Below, piece by piece: positions 1-12,913 of a DNA stretch of 64,000 nucleotides; positions within the stretch are counted from its first letter, which is position 1, and every line of letters begins with the position of its first letter. Position numbers and translations under genes: made by a program. A model generated the notes under the pieces. It saw only the letters and a program-made list of their open reading frames with translations, made no database searches and was not told the origin of the DNA. This stretch comes from Verpa conica (taxonomy: Eukaryota > Ascomycota > Pezizomycetes > Pezizales > Morchellaceae), in contig JAUFSD010000022.1 of the NCBI GenBank assembly GCA_033030425.1, forward strand, positions 1,178,001 through 1,242,000, in the 5' to 3' direction.

Positions 1-1
1 T

Positions 2-1599
2 GGTGGAACTGTGGTTTTCGAAGGGAACACAACATACAGCGTTGGAACAGCGTTGGACTTGACTTTCCTGAACCATGTGGACATTGATATCCGTGGTACT
101 ATTGAGGTATGTCTTAGACGAAATACCCTACTCGCTGCAGGCAACAAGTACCCGGAAACACGGGCGAGCATGTAATGAAGGGTACACCTTGCATAGAAAA
201 GCCTCCGTGTCCATTAAATATTCCCTATCAGGGACTTGCACTTTGCATTACTTATTGCATATCGTGACTACGAATACGTACACCTCTCCCGTCTTTTCGG
301 TTGCTGACGGCCCTGATCGGTAGTTCTCGAATGACACCACCTACTGGGACGCCAATGGGTTCTACTTGACTTTTCAAAATGCGACTACATTCTGGATGAT
401 TGGAGGCAACGATGTCAACATCTACGGCGGCGGGACCCTCGATGGCAACGGACAAGTGTGGTACGATGCTTTCGCTACGGACATCTATATCCTTCGGCCA
501 ATTCTCTTGGGGATTATTGGCCTCAATGGCGGGAGTGTTAGCAATTTGAAGATGCGGTATAGTCCGCAATGGTACAATATTATCATTAATTCGACAGATG
601 TTGTTTATGATAACATTGATATCGACGGAAAGAGCACCAGCAAAAACCCAGCCAAGAATACAGGTATTTCAGATTATTCATGATTCTTTTAGACGGTGCT
701 AAGAATTTACCATAGATGGGTGGGATACGTATCGTTCTTCCGGAATCACTATCCAGAATTCTCATATCAATAACGGTGATGATTGTGTTTCCTTTAAGCC
801 GAACAGCACAGACATAATCGTACAGAACCTTATCTGCAATGGCTCACACGGGATTTCTGTCGGTTCCCTCGGTCAATACCCTGGCACGTATGATATTGTT
901 GAAGACATCTATGTCTACAATATCTCCATGTCTAATGCCTCGGTTTGGAGTCCTTCTCCCTCGACTTCCACTAGATTGTTTCACACTAACACCTTGTAGG
1001 ATGGAGCTCGTATCAAAGTCTGGCCCGGTGTTCAATCGGCAATGTCAGGTGACCTCCAAGGAGGAGGTGGAACTGGCCATGTAAAGAATGTCACGTACGA
1101 TAGGATGTATAACTACAATAACGACTACGCGATCGAGGTGACACAGTGTTATGGGCAGAAAAACCAGACCCTTTGCGATTTGTATCCTGTAAACTGCCTC
1201 CTCCCCCAAGACTAAAACTCTATATATGGCCACTAACGCGAACAGAGTAACTTATCGATCTCGGATATCTGGTTTAAAAACTTCTGGGGGACGACTTCAA
1301 AAAAGTACGATCCAAAGGTTGGGATGGTGGTTTGCTCTTCACCGACGGTAAGTTTAAGGTTATCCCAGATTTAGTAATATCGTTATTATTACATATACTA
1401 AGCATTGATCGTATATATAGGTCTGCAGTAATATCTACGCGCAGAACATAACGGTCACTCCACCGAGCGGCAAAACTCCATACTATGCGTGTTCAAATGT
1501 GAGTTTTACCCAACATTTTTTTTTCTCACCGGGGAGGGTTTTAATCCGATATGTCTGTTTCAGGTTAACGCAACAACACTTGGGCTTCCGTGCCAGTAA
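2..1599 (+). CDS. Exopolygalacturonase, glycoside hydrolase family 28 (5' end outside window)
   Basis: Secreted pectin-degrading enzyme of family GH28. The reading frame joins seven segments: 2-109, 325-663, 716-942, 1000-1188, 1246-1347, 1421-1498 and 1564-1599, with GT-AG introns between them and a TAA stop at 1597. The spliced protein shows the family's active-site signatures in order: [18 protein letters not shown] (the two catalytic Asp), [11 protein letters not shown] (the His) and ARIKVW (Arg/Lys subsite). The usual GHG is SHG here. Many N-x-S/T sequons fit a glycosylated extracellular enzyme. The ARIKVWPG stretch and late Cys pairs resemble exo-acting polygalacturonases rather than endo types, which is an inference. 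The start and signal peptide lie upstream of the window. No frame break was found, so the gene looks functional. Confidence 0.9.
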
Positions 1600-2416
1600 A
1601 TATTCCGACCCTGAGTTGGTCGACGGCATCAACCCTAACCCTGTTTATAAACGAGTGACTTTTGATGAAAGTTGGAGAAGGAAAATTATATATATAGTTA
1701 AATCCAGCTTCTATACCGTTTTATAATGTCAGTTGTGTATTCTACGCATTACCGTAATCACTTGCATATATGCGCTACAGTATGGTATTACATAAGAGAT
1801 ACCAAATCAAAACAACAGGCTGCTACCACCAGTAAGTATTGCTATGTACGGAGTATCCAATCCACCCGCATATATAGTACTGCAATTTGTACCAATCCTA
1901 ATACCCACTTTTATTATTTGCCAAAGTCGAGGAGCCTTGGGAATGTCCTTAGATTTTGCTGGGCAGGTGATTCGTCTAAATTGCTGCGCGACTTTTTGTT
2001 TTGAATTGTCAGCTATCGCGAGGCCGCCAGCCATAGGAACTATCCGAGATAGTGCAAAGTGATGGGCGAATGAGAATGAAAGACGAAGAGTGAGGCTGCT
2101 GCGGCGGGGGTGAGACCGGCACGGTGTTGCATAGCGAAACGTTGGGGGGAGAACAGTCCTGGCAGGTAGCCAGCCCCTTTCCGGCCAGGGTTAGGCATGC
2201 TCCGTGCCACAAACTACCGCGAAACCCCGTAGCTTTCTATGTCATACTGACTTCTCAGCCAACCTCCAACTCTCACGAGCTCCCTGACCTTCCCACGGCT
2301 CCCCCTCTGCGTGTACAGGCCTCAAACGACATCCCCCCCCCTGATATCTCTGTCATCATCTCTTTTACGTCGTGTGAATCTACCAGATCTCGCTTTTTGT
2401 CTTCTAAAGCTCTCCG
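1600..2416. other. Intergenic region between GH28 gene and F-box-like gene
   Basis: No convincing gene. A short ATATAT-rich stretch follows the GH28 stop. The last 200 bases before 2417 are pyrimidine-rich with CT tracts, as is common in fungal promoters, so this part probably serves the downstream gene. Confidence 0.5.
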
Positions 2417-4784
2417 ATGGATCGGCAGCTCTCACCTGGAATCTACAGCTCAAAAACTCTCGAGCCGAAGCTAGAAGCAGTTAGCTCCGCGGAGCTCTTC
2501 GATATCGTTGGAAATCTCCCGGAGGATATACTAGGGGAGGTTATTTCTCATCTGTCGACATTTGAGGAGCTCCAGAAGTTGGTCACATGGCAAACCGTCA
2601 GTAAAAACCGTTATCGCTGCTGCTTGTAGCCTTACTTAAGCCCGTCAAAATCCTCCCTCGTTTGAACTCGAATGTCTCAGGTGTGCGATGCACTAAACTG
2701 TTGCTTAATTCAGGTGTCAAGAAGATGGCGCCGAATATTCCACGATAAGTCGACCAGAATATACCACCAAGCGCTCCTCAAATGCAATGTCTTCCGAAGT
2801 CTTCTTCCTCCGACTTATTATAATAATGGAAACTCGGGAACTGTATCCCGTTTTTCGTACGAGACCTTTCGTCGTGCAATAAGGACACACCTAGCTATAA
2901 AGAACGGGAATCTTAAGGCGAGACCAGATCAGTATCTAGGCGAGGGCTACGGGAACGGGAGAGTAGAGGCGGGTCCAATACTAGCCGATGGCTTCCTCGT
3001 ATGGTTGCAAAAGACGTCATGTTATCCAGGATACAGGATTATCTTGAATATTGTAGATTTGACCAAAAGATCGCCTTCAGGGGTTCCGGGGGGCCCTGAT
3101 CAGGAGTCAGCAAAAGAGGTGGAGGTAGCAGAGTTCACGCGTGGTGGTCCTGATGGAGAGTTTCAATTCCAGAGGGATGGGTATTCGATTGAGTGGTTGG
3201 ATATGCATACCCTCAACAACATGACTTGGAGAGCTCTAGGGTGCGGTGGTGGGCTTGTGGCGCATTGGATAGCAGGAGAGTACGTATCTTCATTCCTAAG
3301 CTTGAGCTGATATTTGCTTACCCTACAGCCCTGCCATCACTGTTCAAGACCTTGCAAAGCCCGATTCAAGTCCCTGGAAGCTTCCCATCTCCGGCCTAAA
3401 GCCAGAAACTGGAAAATCGCAAGAGCGCTACGTAAATCACTTGTTATGCAACAAAGACTTCCTTGTAGTTAATCTCTCCAGGTCTTCTACATTCGGGGTC
3501 TACTCAACAAGCTCTAAAGCCCTACTGCATGTACTTGACATCTCTCCGGAGGTGCCAGACAGTCCATACAATGTATTCACTGGCATGTTGAGTGGCTGGA
3601 GAGACAAGAACTCCTGCTCCCTGAAGATCCAGGACAACTACTTGATAATTGCATGCGCGATGGGGATGTTTTTCATCCTCGAAGAGACCACCCTTCGGTT
3701 CAAATCCTGGGATTTGAAATCCCCTCCGACCTACGAGGAACTTGGAGTGCCTTCACCATATGAAATTAAATGCCTCAGGAGCAATTACGATGACGACGAC
3801 GATAACGAAGGCGATGGACCGATAGTAAGCAAGTACCCATGGTTAGATTTCCTAGTAGTCCAAGAAGAGCAAGAAGTCGATACATCTCCCTGCTCCTCTG
3901 TACCAAATCTTTACAACCGTCCTAAACCACCGGTTCGAAGACCCCGCGACTTTCTAAAACCAATGACGGAAGTCTGCCTACCACTTCATCTCCCACACTC
4001 AGGTCTCTATGGTCCAAAGTTATTGTTCCAGCCCTCGAATCAAATCCAACTCTATTGCCAGGATAGCCGTAACCCCGCTCATCCTACACATCCACTTAAA
4101 CGGTGGTCGTACCCTGCAATCCCACGCACGATAAAGGAGGTGGAAGAGAACAAGTGTGATGACTACCTTCCCGTGCGCCGCGGGTATAGGAGAGTATTAA
4201 AAGAGGAAGGAAAAACAATGGACCGGATCCGGAAACGGTTCCCGACAGACGTTAGTATAGCCGGTGTTCGGTACGAACTCACACTACCTCCGGTTCCAAT
4301 AACGTCTGGCGGGACTTCAAGGACATGGGCGGACTACAAAGGGTGGAAAGAAGGCAAGAAGTGTATCCGTTTACAAATGCAGCCTGAAACCAAACTCGCG
4401 GGTGGGGGTAGTAAAACCGAGGGCGATAATACGGATGGGAGTACTCAAACTGACGTGGAACATACGTGCGGGGGTAGACAAGCTGGCGGTGAACACACGG
4501 GTAGGGGTGGTCAGATCTGCGAAGGGGCAGCAAAGGGGAAGCATTGGGATGTAGATGTTGGGATTAAGGTGTGGAGGAAGCATCCTCATGTAGGACATGG
4601 ACATGCGGTGAGTGTGGTTGCTGGCTGGGAGGGTGTTGTCGTGTTGTGGTTGGATCGCGTCTTGGTTTGGAGGTGGGATTTAGAGGAGCCAGATGAATCC
4701 CAGAATACGAAGCTTGATAAAAAGGGTGGATTGGTTAAGAGGTTGAAGAAGAAGATAATACCTTTTAGCTTTATGAATACATAG
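2417..4784 (+). CDS. F-box-like protein, fungal, function unknown
   Basis: Three exons: 2417-2596, 2714-3279 and 3329-4784, all in phase, give about 733 residues. Residues near 30-75 read as an F-box: LPEDILGEVISHL, then after the first intron VSRRWRRIFHD. F-box proteins recruit substrates to SCF ubiquitin ligases through Skp1. The rest is a large fungal-type C-terminal region with scattered Trp and Gly and stretches such as ERYVNHLLCNKDFLVVNLS, suggesting a beta-propeller-like fold of the kind seen in fungal F-box proteins; that is an inference. An acidic Asp/Glu run lies near 3790-3820, and a Gly/Thr-rich insert with repeated T-GG-GG-type motifs lies near 4400-4530. The start at 2417 follows a pyrimidine-rich leader. 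The target substrate cannot be told. Confidence 0.72.
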
Positions 4785-5784
4785 TATGGGATGTTATTTT
4801 TTACGAATCGATACGTGGGTTTTTGGTTATTATCGTAGTAGCAGTATACATGAGGAGGGGGAGTTGAGGTTGTTGACGGTATATCATTTGAATCTATTGA
4901 CCCCTTAGAGGGGGTTACTATTGCTCTATATATATGCTCCATATATTCTACCCACAGGCCATTGCTTAGGCCTCTGAGATTCTCGGAGACGGCTCGGAGA
5001 GTACTTCCGCAGACTACTTAGGAAGACTTTTTTCTAAACAGGGATAAAACATTACCTGATGAGTGAGCTAGTTGTCCCTCGCTGTATTAGTAGCCTGGTT
5101 TCCCGCATAGGTTGCACCATTAACTCATTTACTTGAGTTCAAATAAACCCTGTACCGATTTAAGTTTATTAGCCCTATAACTCTAACCTCCCCCTCCCCC
5201 TGCTATCGATACAAGCAACAACCCGCCTCCATAAGAGGACCAGGGAGAGATAGTTATCTAATAAAAACTAGAAAATTATAAAGAATAAGCACTGAAGCGA
5301 ATCTATTTGCGTATAGATGTAATAGTACTGGCCAATTAAGCTTTCGTACTAATAAAATACATTTGCGCAACGTAAAATAAGTGAAAACCAAGCATACAGC
5401 ATGGAATAAAAGTCTGATGAAAAAGGAAAAAAGAATCAATGAATGCTTATTCTAGAATTATTTAGTCACCTATTAGCCGTGCTTTTGGGTCAGTTGCATT
5501 CCAATTCATATTGTGAAAAAGGAAAGCCCGAGAGCCCCCCCTAACGCACGTCAAAGGTACAAGACCTACTGATACTTTCAGGTGAAGATGGCCTACCGGT
5601 ATACCGGGAAGCCTAGTCGCACTTATTCTGGGACAAGTGAGAAACGGTCCGCGGTTCAGCCCCCGGGAGAAACTTTTTTTTTCTTTTAATATTGCTCCTC
5701 CCCAAGAATGAATAACCCCCATGAATAACTGTACCAAGTCGGCTTACATAATACCAGACTAAATTTCAACATGTACTATAATAA
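4785..5784. other. Convergent intergenic region
   Basis: Lies between the ends of two converging genes. AT-rich with short inverted stretches (for example CTCTGAGATTCTCGGAG near 4972) and no supported ORF. The sequence just beyond 5784 is the 3' flank of the NACHT-ankyrin gene. Confidence 0.4.
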
Positions 5785-8700
5785 TTACTGCTGTAATCCT
5801 TCCAATAACTGTACTACATCTTTATGCCCTCCCTTTTCTGCAAGCATGAGCGGTGTATTTTTAGCTTTGTTTAAAACCGAAGGGTCGGCACCCGAATCCA
5901 ACAGCATCTTGGTCTGACCGAGTTTCCCAAAGTGCGCGGCAATATGTAGAATGGTGTTCCCCCTCTTGTTTGTGCAAGATAGATCTATTCCATATTCAAG
6001 GAACATCTTGAGCAAGGACTCCTCCGCTTGAACTGTAAGCATGAATGCGGTAAACCCCATATTGTCCATAGCTGATGGGTCAGCTCCATGATCAAGGAGC
6101 ATTTTGATGATGGGCTTGTTTTTTTGGAGCGTAGCGCACATAAGTGCAGTACACCCGGTGGTTTCAGCGGCTAAGGTGTCGGCTCCATAGTCGAGAAGCA
6201 TCTTGACAACGGGCTCTTCCTGCTTAAGCACTGCGACCATAAGTGGGGTGTATCTATCGTTGTTGGAGATTGATGGGTCGGCTTGATAATCGAGGAGTAG
6301 TTTTGTTATTGTGTTGAACCCATTGATAACAGAGTAGATAAGTGGAGTATTCCCCTTGTTGTTAGCTGCTGATGTATCGGCTCCATGATCAAGGAGTACT
6401 TTAACCGTGGCATCGTTCCCACTGATTACAGCGTATGTAAGTGCGGTGCTTTGTTCGTCGTTCGCTGTTGATAGGTCGGCTCCATGATCGATTAGCATCT
6501 TAACTACGGAGGTAGGAGCTCCTTGTCGTATAGCGAAAACAAGTGTACTATTTCCACCACCGTCTGAAACCAATATACTGCCTCTGTGCTCGAGGAGTAT
6601 CTTGACTAGAGTGTAGTTCTGTATTTGGAGGGCGAGCATAAGTGCAGTACGTCCAAGATTGTCCACTGCTGATCTGTCAGCTCCGTGATTAAGCAGCATC
6701 TTGACCATGTCCAGGTCCTTGGAAATAACAGCGTGCATAAGTGCTGTACGTCTGTTGTTCGCGGCTGATGCATTCGCTTTGTAGTCAAGGAGTATCTTTA
6801 CAATAGGCTTGAGCTTATTCTTTACAGCGTAAAGGAGTGCGCTGTCTCCGTTTTTGTCCACGGCTGAAGTGTCGGCACCATGATCAAGTAGTAGCTTGAG
6901 GATTGGCACATCATTTATATACGTAGCGACCAGGACTGGTGTATAATTGTCGTTGTTCAGGGCTGATATATTTGCTTTATAGTCAAGGAGCAACTCAACC
7001 ATGGACTGGGACCGTTCCATTAAAGCGTAGAAAAGTACACTATTTTCCCGGTTGTCTAGGGCTGATATATTGGCTCCGCGGTCAAGCAGCATCTTGACAA
7101 TGGGCGTGTCCTGCTGACGTACCGCATGCATAAGTATAGTAATTCCGTCGTTTGCGGTTGATGGATCGGCTTTATAGTCAAGGAGCATCTTGACTATAGA
7201 GGTGAACCCATTTATCACCGCGTAAGAGATCGCAGTATGTCCATTATTGTCGACGGCTGCTATATCGGCTCCGTAGTCAAGGAACATCCTGGCCATAGGC
7301 TTATCCTTATTAACTATAGATTGCATAAGTGCAGTATGTCCATTTCTCGCGGTGGATGGATCAGCTTTATGGTCGAGGAGTAACTTGGCTATGGAGTTGA
7401 ATCCACCCGTCACAGCATAAAGAAGTGCGGTATTCCCTTCCTTATTCCTGGCTGACGGATCGGCCCCATGCTCAAGGAGTGTCTTAACTGAGGTCTCGTT
7501 TCCAGTGATCGTGGCGTAAATAAGCGCAGTACTCCCTGCATTGTCTACTACTGATATATCGGCCCCTCTATCAAGGAGAAGTTTTGTCATGGATGTAGCC
7601 CCTCGGCGCACGGCTGATACTTGCAAAGAGAGAAAAAGTGCAGTATTTCCATCTTTGTTTGTAACTGATAAATCTGCTCCATAATCAAGAAGCATCTTAG
7701 CCATGGCCTCGTTCCCTACAGTCGTAGCAAACATAAGAGCGGTAAATCCCCAATTATTGGCTGGTGACGGATCGGCCCCGTAGTCAAGGAGCATTTTGGT
7801 CAAGGACATGTTCTCAAAAGTGACACTAAGCAAAAGCACAGTAACACCATCCTGATCTACGGCTGATGCGTTGGCCCCATGCTCAAGAAGTAGCTTAGAA
7901 ATGGGCTCGTTCCCGTTTCTCGCAGCAAACATGAGCGCAGTACGATTCCCGGTACTCGTGGCTGATACATCGGCCCCATGATCAAGGAGGATCTTAACCA
8001 ATCCGTAGAATCCTCTTAAGGAGGCCTCTATTAGTGGAGTAAATCCGCCGTGGCCCACCGCAAAGAGTTCGGCTTTTTCAACACCTCTATCAAGAAGGAA
8101 CTTTGTTATCTGATCATGCCCATATCTCATCGATAGTACAAGTGGGGTATGTTGACAGGATACCGCCGAGATATCAGCTCCGTGATCGACAAGCACTTTG
8201 ACAACAGGAAGGTGGCCTCCTATCACTGCCAAGCCCAACGGAGTATCTCCGTCCTCGTCTATCTCACTATTACTGGGTTTGGGGATGAAGCTGGTGTAGC
8301 CCCCGAGTCTGGATTTAACTACTCCATCCCTGGCCAAAATGTTGGCACCTTCAGCTAGTAGTTGTTTAATAGCTGTAGCATGGCCTAGTATGGATGCTAC
8401 GTGCAATGGGGGATAACATTTCAATAGCGGACTACATCTCGGTAGGATGAACGGCTCGCTCCCAAACTGGTATAAACATTGAACAAAAGAGCCAACACTC
8501 CCAGGGTTCCTGACGAATTTGAGAACCAAATCTGTCGACAGACTTTCATCGCAGCGGGCGATATGTTTCGATAGGTGAGGAACTGCATAATCTAGAAACG
8601 GATTCGACCGGAAGCGATCCTTTAAAGCGCGTTTATTGATGCAGGGACCTTCAGCAAGAAAATCGAAAGACACGTAAGTGATACAAGCCATCGTAACTTG

Positions 8701-10735
8701 AAAGTCGGCGCCGTGGGGGATTACATTGGCTCTGATAAGATACTCTTTGACAGTATAATGTGCAAGTCGTATGTCGCCGGAACTGTGGTCGATGGTTACT
8801 AGCCCAGCGCATACATCAAGTAGGGTCATCCGGTCCGGCAAATCCAACTCATCCAATTCATATAGTCCATCCTCCACAGAAACAGCTGTTTGGAGTTCGT
8901 CTACCGTAAGGGTTCTTCGTGCTTTGAGGAGCCAAGAGAATATCTTGATTGCTAGCTCAATGCAATTTCTTGGCTGCCTTCGGATGTTTTCCATAGCTCT
9001 ATCGTAGGTAGGGTCGAGTGGTCTTTCCTCGTTCGAGAAATTCTTTATTTTATCAAGCTCCTTAAGAATCTGCTTTGCTGTGGTTTGTTGGCACAATAGG
9101 GTAATATGAAAATGGACAAGCAAAAACCTACACCTATCAGCATGAAGTCAAAAATTGAGTTGGTATTAACATACATCCCATTGGAACATTCCGTGAGATC
9201 AGAAACAATCCTATCCTTGAATCCGCCTTGACTAACCAGACGTTTTGCGCGTGGTTTTTTGTCGATCATTGCCTCTATATACCGCACGATATCATCTTCC
9301 TGGGCCAAAAGTTCGATTTTTGTTGCATCACAGTCAGCCACAAATTGTTGGATGTCTTCGGGATGTGGCCGGCTAGTCAGAAATATGCTAGCACCCTCAC
9401 TGCACAAGCGCCGGAAGAACGGTAGTAATTCCCCACGCTGGTCCTCCTCATGACACTCGTCTAAAGCATCGAGGATGAAGAATGTTCGTTTGAATGATTT
9501 GAGGATCTTGGAAAGTATATCATACAACTCCCCGAATTCTGGCCTTTTGTTTGATTCATATAGGTCGTTAATCTTTTGGACGCCCTGGGGTATCTGTAAT
9601 GCTAGCTGCTTGATCAGGCATGCGAGGACAGCGTCGGGCTTTTGACTCTCTTGCTCTTGGAACTCGAAGTAGATATAAGCTACACCGGAATTGTTTTTCG
9701 GAGCTCGGGCCAAAAGATGGTCGATCACCTTGGAGCTATAACGCACTTTCTTAGTAGGAGAAGAAAATAGGCTATTCTCGAGAAAGAATACCTTAGGAAG
9801 GTTTTACCAGCTCCGGCTATCAAATAAATTAGTCTAGTATTAGACTGTATTCAGGGTGGGTAACATACGAATACCATAACCCCAAAGAATATTGGGCTGG
9901 CCCATAACCCATGCTTGGAACGTGATAGTCTGCGAAAGCCAATCCCCAGTATTCTCTTGTCTCCTGCGACGGATTTCATGGTGTTTTTTATCAAACGATT
10001 GAGGATATAGCCAGTCGAGTGCCTTCCTTTGTTTCTCGGCTGGTGTTAAATTAGGTTAGTAATATATTCTACAGGTATTTCCTTGGATTATCTTTACCCG
10101 TTAGAAGTCTATCTTCCTGCTTCATACGGTCGCTTTGTGCTTCAAACCCGGAACAAACATCCTTTCGAAGATCTTCAAGGACGAGGGCCGTATTTCGAGT
10201 ATATATCTCAATTTGTCGGGTTGCAAGATCGATATTCTTGACATATGCCTCAATAACTTTCGACAGCGATCTAACCTTACAATCAACAAGCCTCTTAAGA
10301 ACAACATAATTTCAAGACTCACATCTGGTCGGCAGTCAAAGCAAAGATAAATAGATTCTTATGCCTCTCAAGTGCAGAGATATGTTGTAGAGTGTCCTGC
10401 TCTTTCAAAGGCCATTTAAGACTTTCGATAAAGCCCTTTGATCCTCCTTTTGGCTGCAACTTTAACCGCAGCCTATCTAATTCCCGGGAACATCCTTGGA
10501 GAGGCCCGTCTGGCTCATTAAGTAGGTTGATAGTGACCGATTTCGGATTTGTATCGGCAAACTGTCGTACCCCGCCAAGTACCTTTCCTAGACTTGTGAG
10601 CTCGTCAACAAGCTGTTGCATATCGTTTGTCGCCCGTTTGACCCCAGCGATATAGTTGTAGCCTAGGGCGGTAACCGCCCCGGCAAGTTGTATAACTGCA
10701 AGGATGCTAGCTGCGCAACTGAGAGCTTCGGCCAT
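5785..10735 (-). CDS. NACHT-ankyrin NLR-like protein (STAND NTPase)
   Basis: Six exons on the minus strand fit in phase: 10735-10323, 10270-10098, 10039-9869, 9816-9792, 9735-9175 and 9127-5785. Introns are 47-58 nt; the product is about 1561 residues. The N-terminus (MAEALSCAASILAVIQLAG) is the fungal NLR N-terminal helical domain. A linker with LDWLYPQSF precedes the Walker A GIPGAGKT, which is encoded across the 9868-9817 intron and a 25-nt exon. FILDALDECHE is the Walker B / NACHT motif, followed by a winged-helix-like region (LTVDELQTAVSV). The last exon encodes about 25 ankyrin repeats of roughly 33 residues (pattern GxTALM-A---G----KMLLDHGAD). Such proteins act as intracellular sensors in heterokaryon incompatibility or fungal immunity; repeat number is often polymorphic. 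No disruption is visible. Confidence 0.9.
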
Positions 10736-11581
10736 ACCTAGGGTATCTGATTAGTGAGAGAGAGAGCTGAGGGGTGAAGTTGATTATTTAGAACTGTGGA
10801 TACGCAGTAGAAGATGAGGGATCTTGGTAGATATCTAGTTTTGGTTTTGGTTTTTCTCAGCCCTCTCAGCCCCGCTCCGCCCCGCTTTAGTTACACCAAA
10901 CTCGCTGTGGCCTAGATGAATTAAAAATCTTATATCTTGCTAACAGACCACCCGGTAAGAAGGGCTGTTTTTAGTAACGGCTTCTGATTTGTCCTGGCAC
11001 GCTTTATCTTGTGGATCTGCGACTTAACCCATGCACAATGATAGGCGAGAACGACTCCAAGATCTGGTCAAAGTGTCTCAGATGACGAAATCATTTGTAC
11101 CTTAACAGACACCCAAGACCAACAAAAGATAGCTGGTTCTTTATATGAAGACAACAGGTTGTGTTTTGCTAGCCTTAAGAATATATCTGCCTAGTTTAAC
11201 CACAGGGAAGTGTGATAATACTTGTGGCGCATGCCCTGAAAGCCTACTGCTTAGTAACTAGGTGGAAACCTCTAAAATATAATTCATGTCCCTGAGTGTG
11301 CTCATAAATACTTTTTGCATTGCGATGCGAATGTACGGGCTGTCTTTGTAACCAACTATATCAACAGCTATATCACCCTATTCCTCTCCATCCTGTCATC
11401 CTAAGCAGACCAAAGACCGAGTGATATACCGTGATTGAACAGCTCAAGAGAAGAAAGAAAAAAAAAACCAATGACTACCTCCTCCAAACAATTACGGTAA
11501 GAGGTAACCCAAGAACGCAAACGCCACTATTGTTTTTATGTTCCATATGCTATGCATAGTGGGGGTATCTCTGCCCACACC
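10736..11581. other. Intergenic region, NLR promoter side
   Basis: No gene recognised. Directly upstream of the NACHT-ankyrin start lie a GAGAGAGAG tract and the repeated CCCCGCTCCGCCCCGC near 10870, possible promoter elements. A purine run of A residues occurs near 11460. Confidence 0.4.
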
Positions 11582-12913
11582 TCAAGCATAGTTGATATCC
11601 TCATCCTCCGCTTCTCCTACTTCGCCTTCATCGCCTTCCTCGCCCTCTGCACCCGAAGAGACATCTTCCATAGCTATATTCACATCTTCCCGCAGCTCTG
11701 CCTGTATATGCCTACTACCAGGGATAGGGCCACCAGTGCCGCTACCACTCGCACCAACCCCCTCTCTGGAACTCCACATGCGATCTAACTCACTCGTCAA
11801 TTGCACCTCCTCCGCCCTCCCATGCAACTCTCTCAGCATCGCAGCACGCTCTTCCCACTTCTTTGCCCGTTCCTCTAGACTCTTTCCCGTCCCCCACAAC
11901 TCTCCATAGGCCCTCAGCTTCTCAGCTTCGTGTCCCTTCCTTGCATATGCCCGTCCAAGCTCCTGCAGCGCGAGCCGCTTCTTCTCGTTGACATCGAGTG
12001 GCTGCCATCGTGCCCATTCCTCATTAAGGCGTGGCGACCAGCAGCTCAGCGGAGAATCACGAAAAAGCGTATACAAGGCTGTATATTCGTGAATATCTGG
12101 ATGGGCTACATTCCACGTTCCGGTGTGGTAGAGCGGAGTATGGGAGAAGAGGGTTTGCGGCGGGGGGAGGAAGAGATAGCTTAGAGTCGCAAAGTTGAGA
12201 GTGTGGTGGGGAGTTGTAGGGCTCAAATCGGTTTCAGAAGTGAAATGAGGAATTGAGGGAGGAGAAACCTTACTAAGAGACTATTAGATAGATTTTCAAT
12301 TGAGTCTCGAGAGGGGGGAGGGGAGAATGACACAGATGAGACCTCGTGATGTCTATAGATAGGAAGGCTTACATTTCCTCAACCTCCTTCGCAAGTTCCT
12401 TAAACACCATACTCCTCGCCATATCCGCAATTCGCTTGACCCTCTTCTTCTCCACCTGTTGTTCCTGATGTCTTTCGTAGTTCCTACGATTCTGTAGACT
12501 TTTTTTCTAAACAATAAAAACCAAGGAGGGGGGGAAGGGGGGAGATTTATCACGTCAGCGAGTTCTTCAAATACCAACAAAAAACCCCCCGCACCTCGTT
12601 TTTTTTTTTTTTGCAAGAAAAAGAACCGGTTAGTCCCCACCTCCTTGGGATCCATATGCTTCATTCCTCTCAAGCGTCTCACATCGTGTCTAATCTCCCT
12701 CATCCTCACAATTGCCTCTTCGGTGTGTTTTTCATCTGGTCTCGCGGGGCTGACTGCATACACCCACTGGTCGTAATGTCTCCCCAGCCCACTCTTTGTA
12801 AATACCGCACCACACCACTCGCAGGAGCAGTTCTTGGGGGGAGGTACACGGATGCGGCGTTTCGGGGTCTGCGTGGGCGGGGAGGCAGTCGAGGGCTCTG
12901 GAGGGTGGGACAT
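11582..12913 (-). CDS. Small fungal protein with CxxC/His motif, unknown function
   Basis: Three exons, 12913-12641, 12491-12373 and 12272-11582, join in phase to about 360 residues. The first exon holds a Pro-rich leader, then CSCEWCGAVFTKSGLGRH, which looks like half of a C2H2-type zinc finger (CxxC and a His), with a conserved-looking GRHYDQWVY. The second exon is a Lys/Arg/Glu-rich helix. The third starts with a hydrophobic Pro-rich piece, has a charged coiled-coil-like middle with many Trp and Glu, and ends in an acidic tail (EEGDEGEVGEAEDEDINYA). This order suggests a nuclear regulatory protein, but I do not recognise the family. The first intron contains long poly-G/C and a run of 14 T. 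Confidence 0.62.

Noticed and set aside
8149..9453. Plus-strand ORFs over the NACHT-ankyrin gene
   Set aside because: They are antisense shadows of a gene with clear domains and splice phases.
10292..10322. A 31-nt first intron for the NACHT-ankyrin gene
   Set aside because: A 52-nt intron with the same donor and an acceptor at 10271 also keeps phase and fits the size of the other introns.
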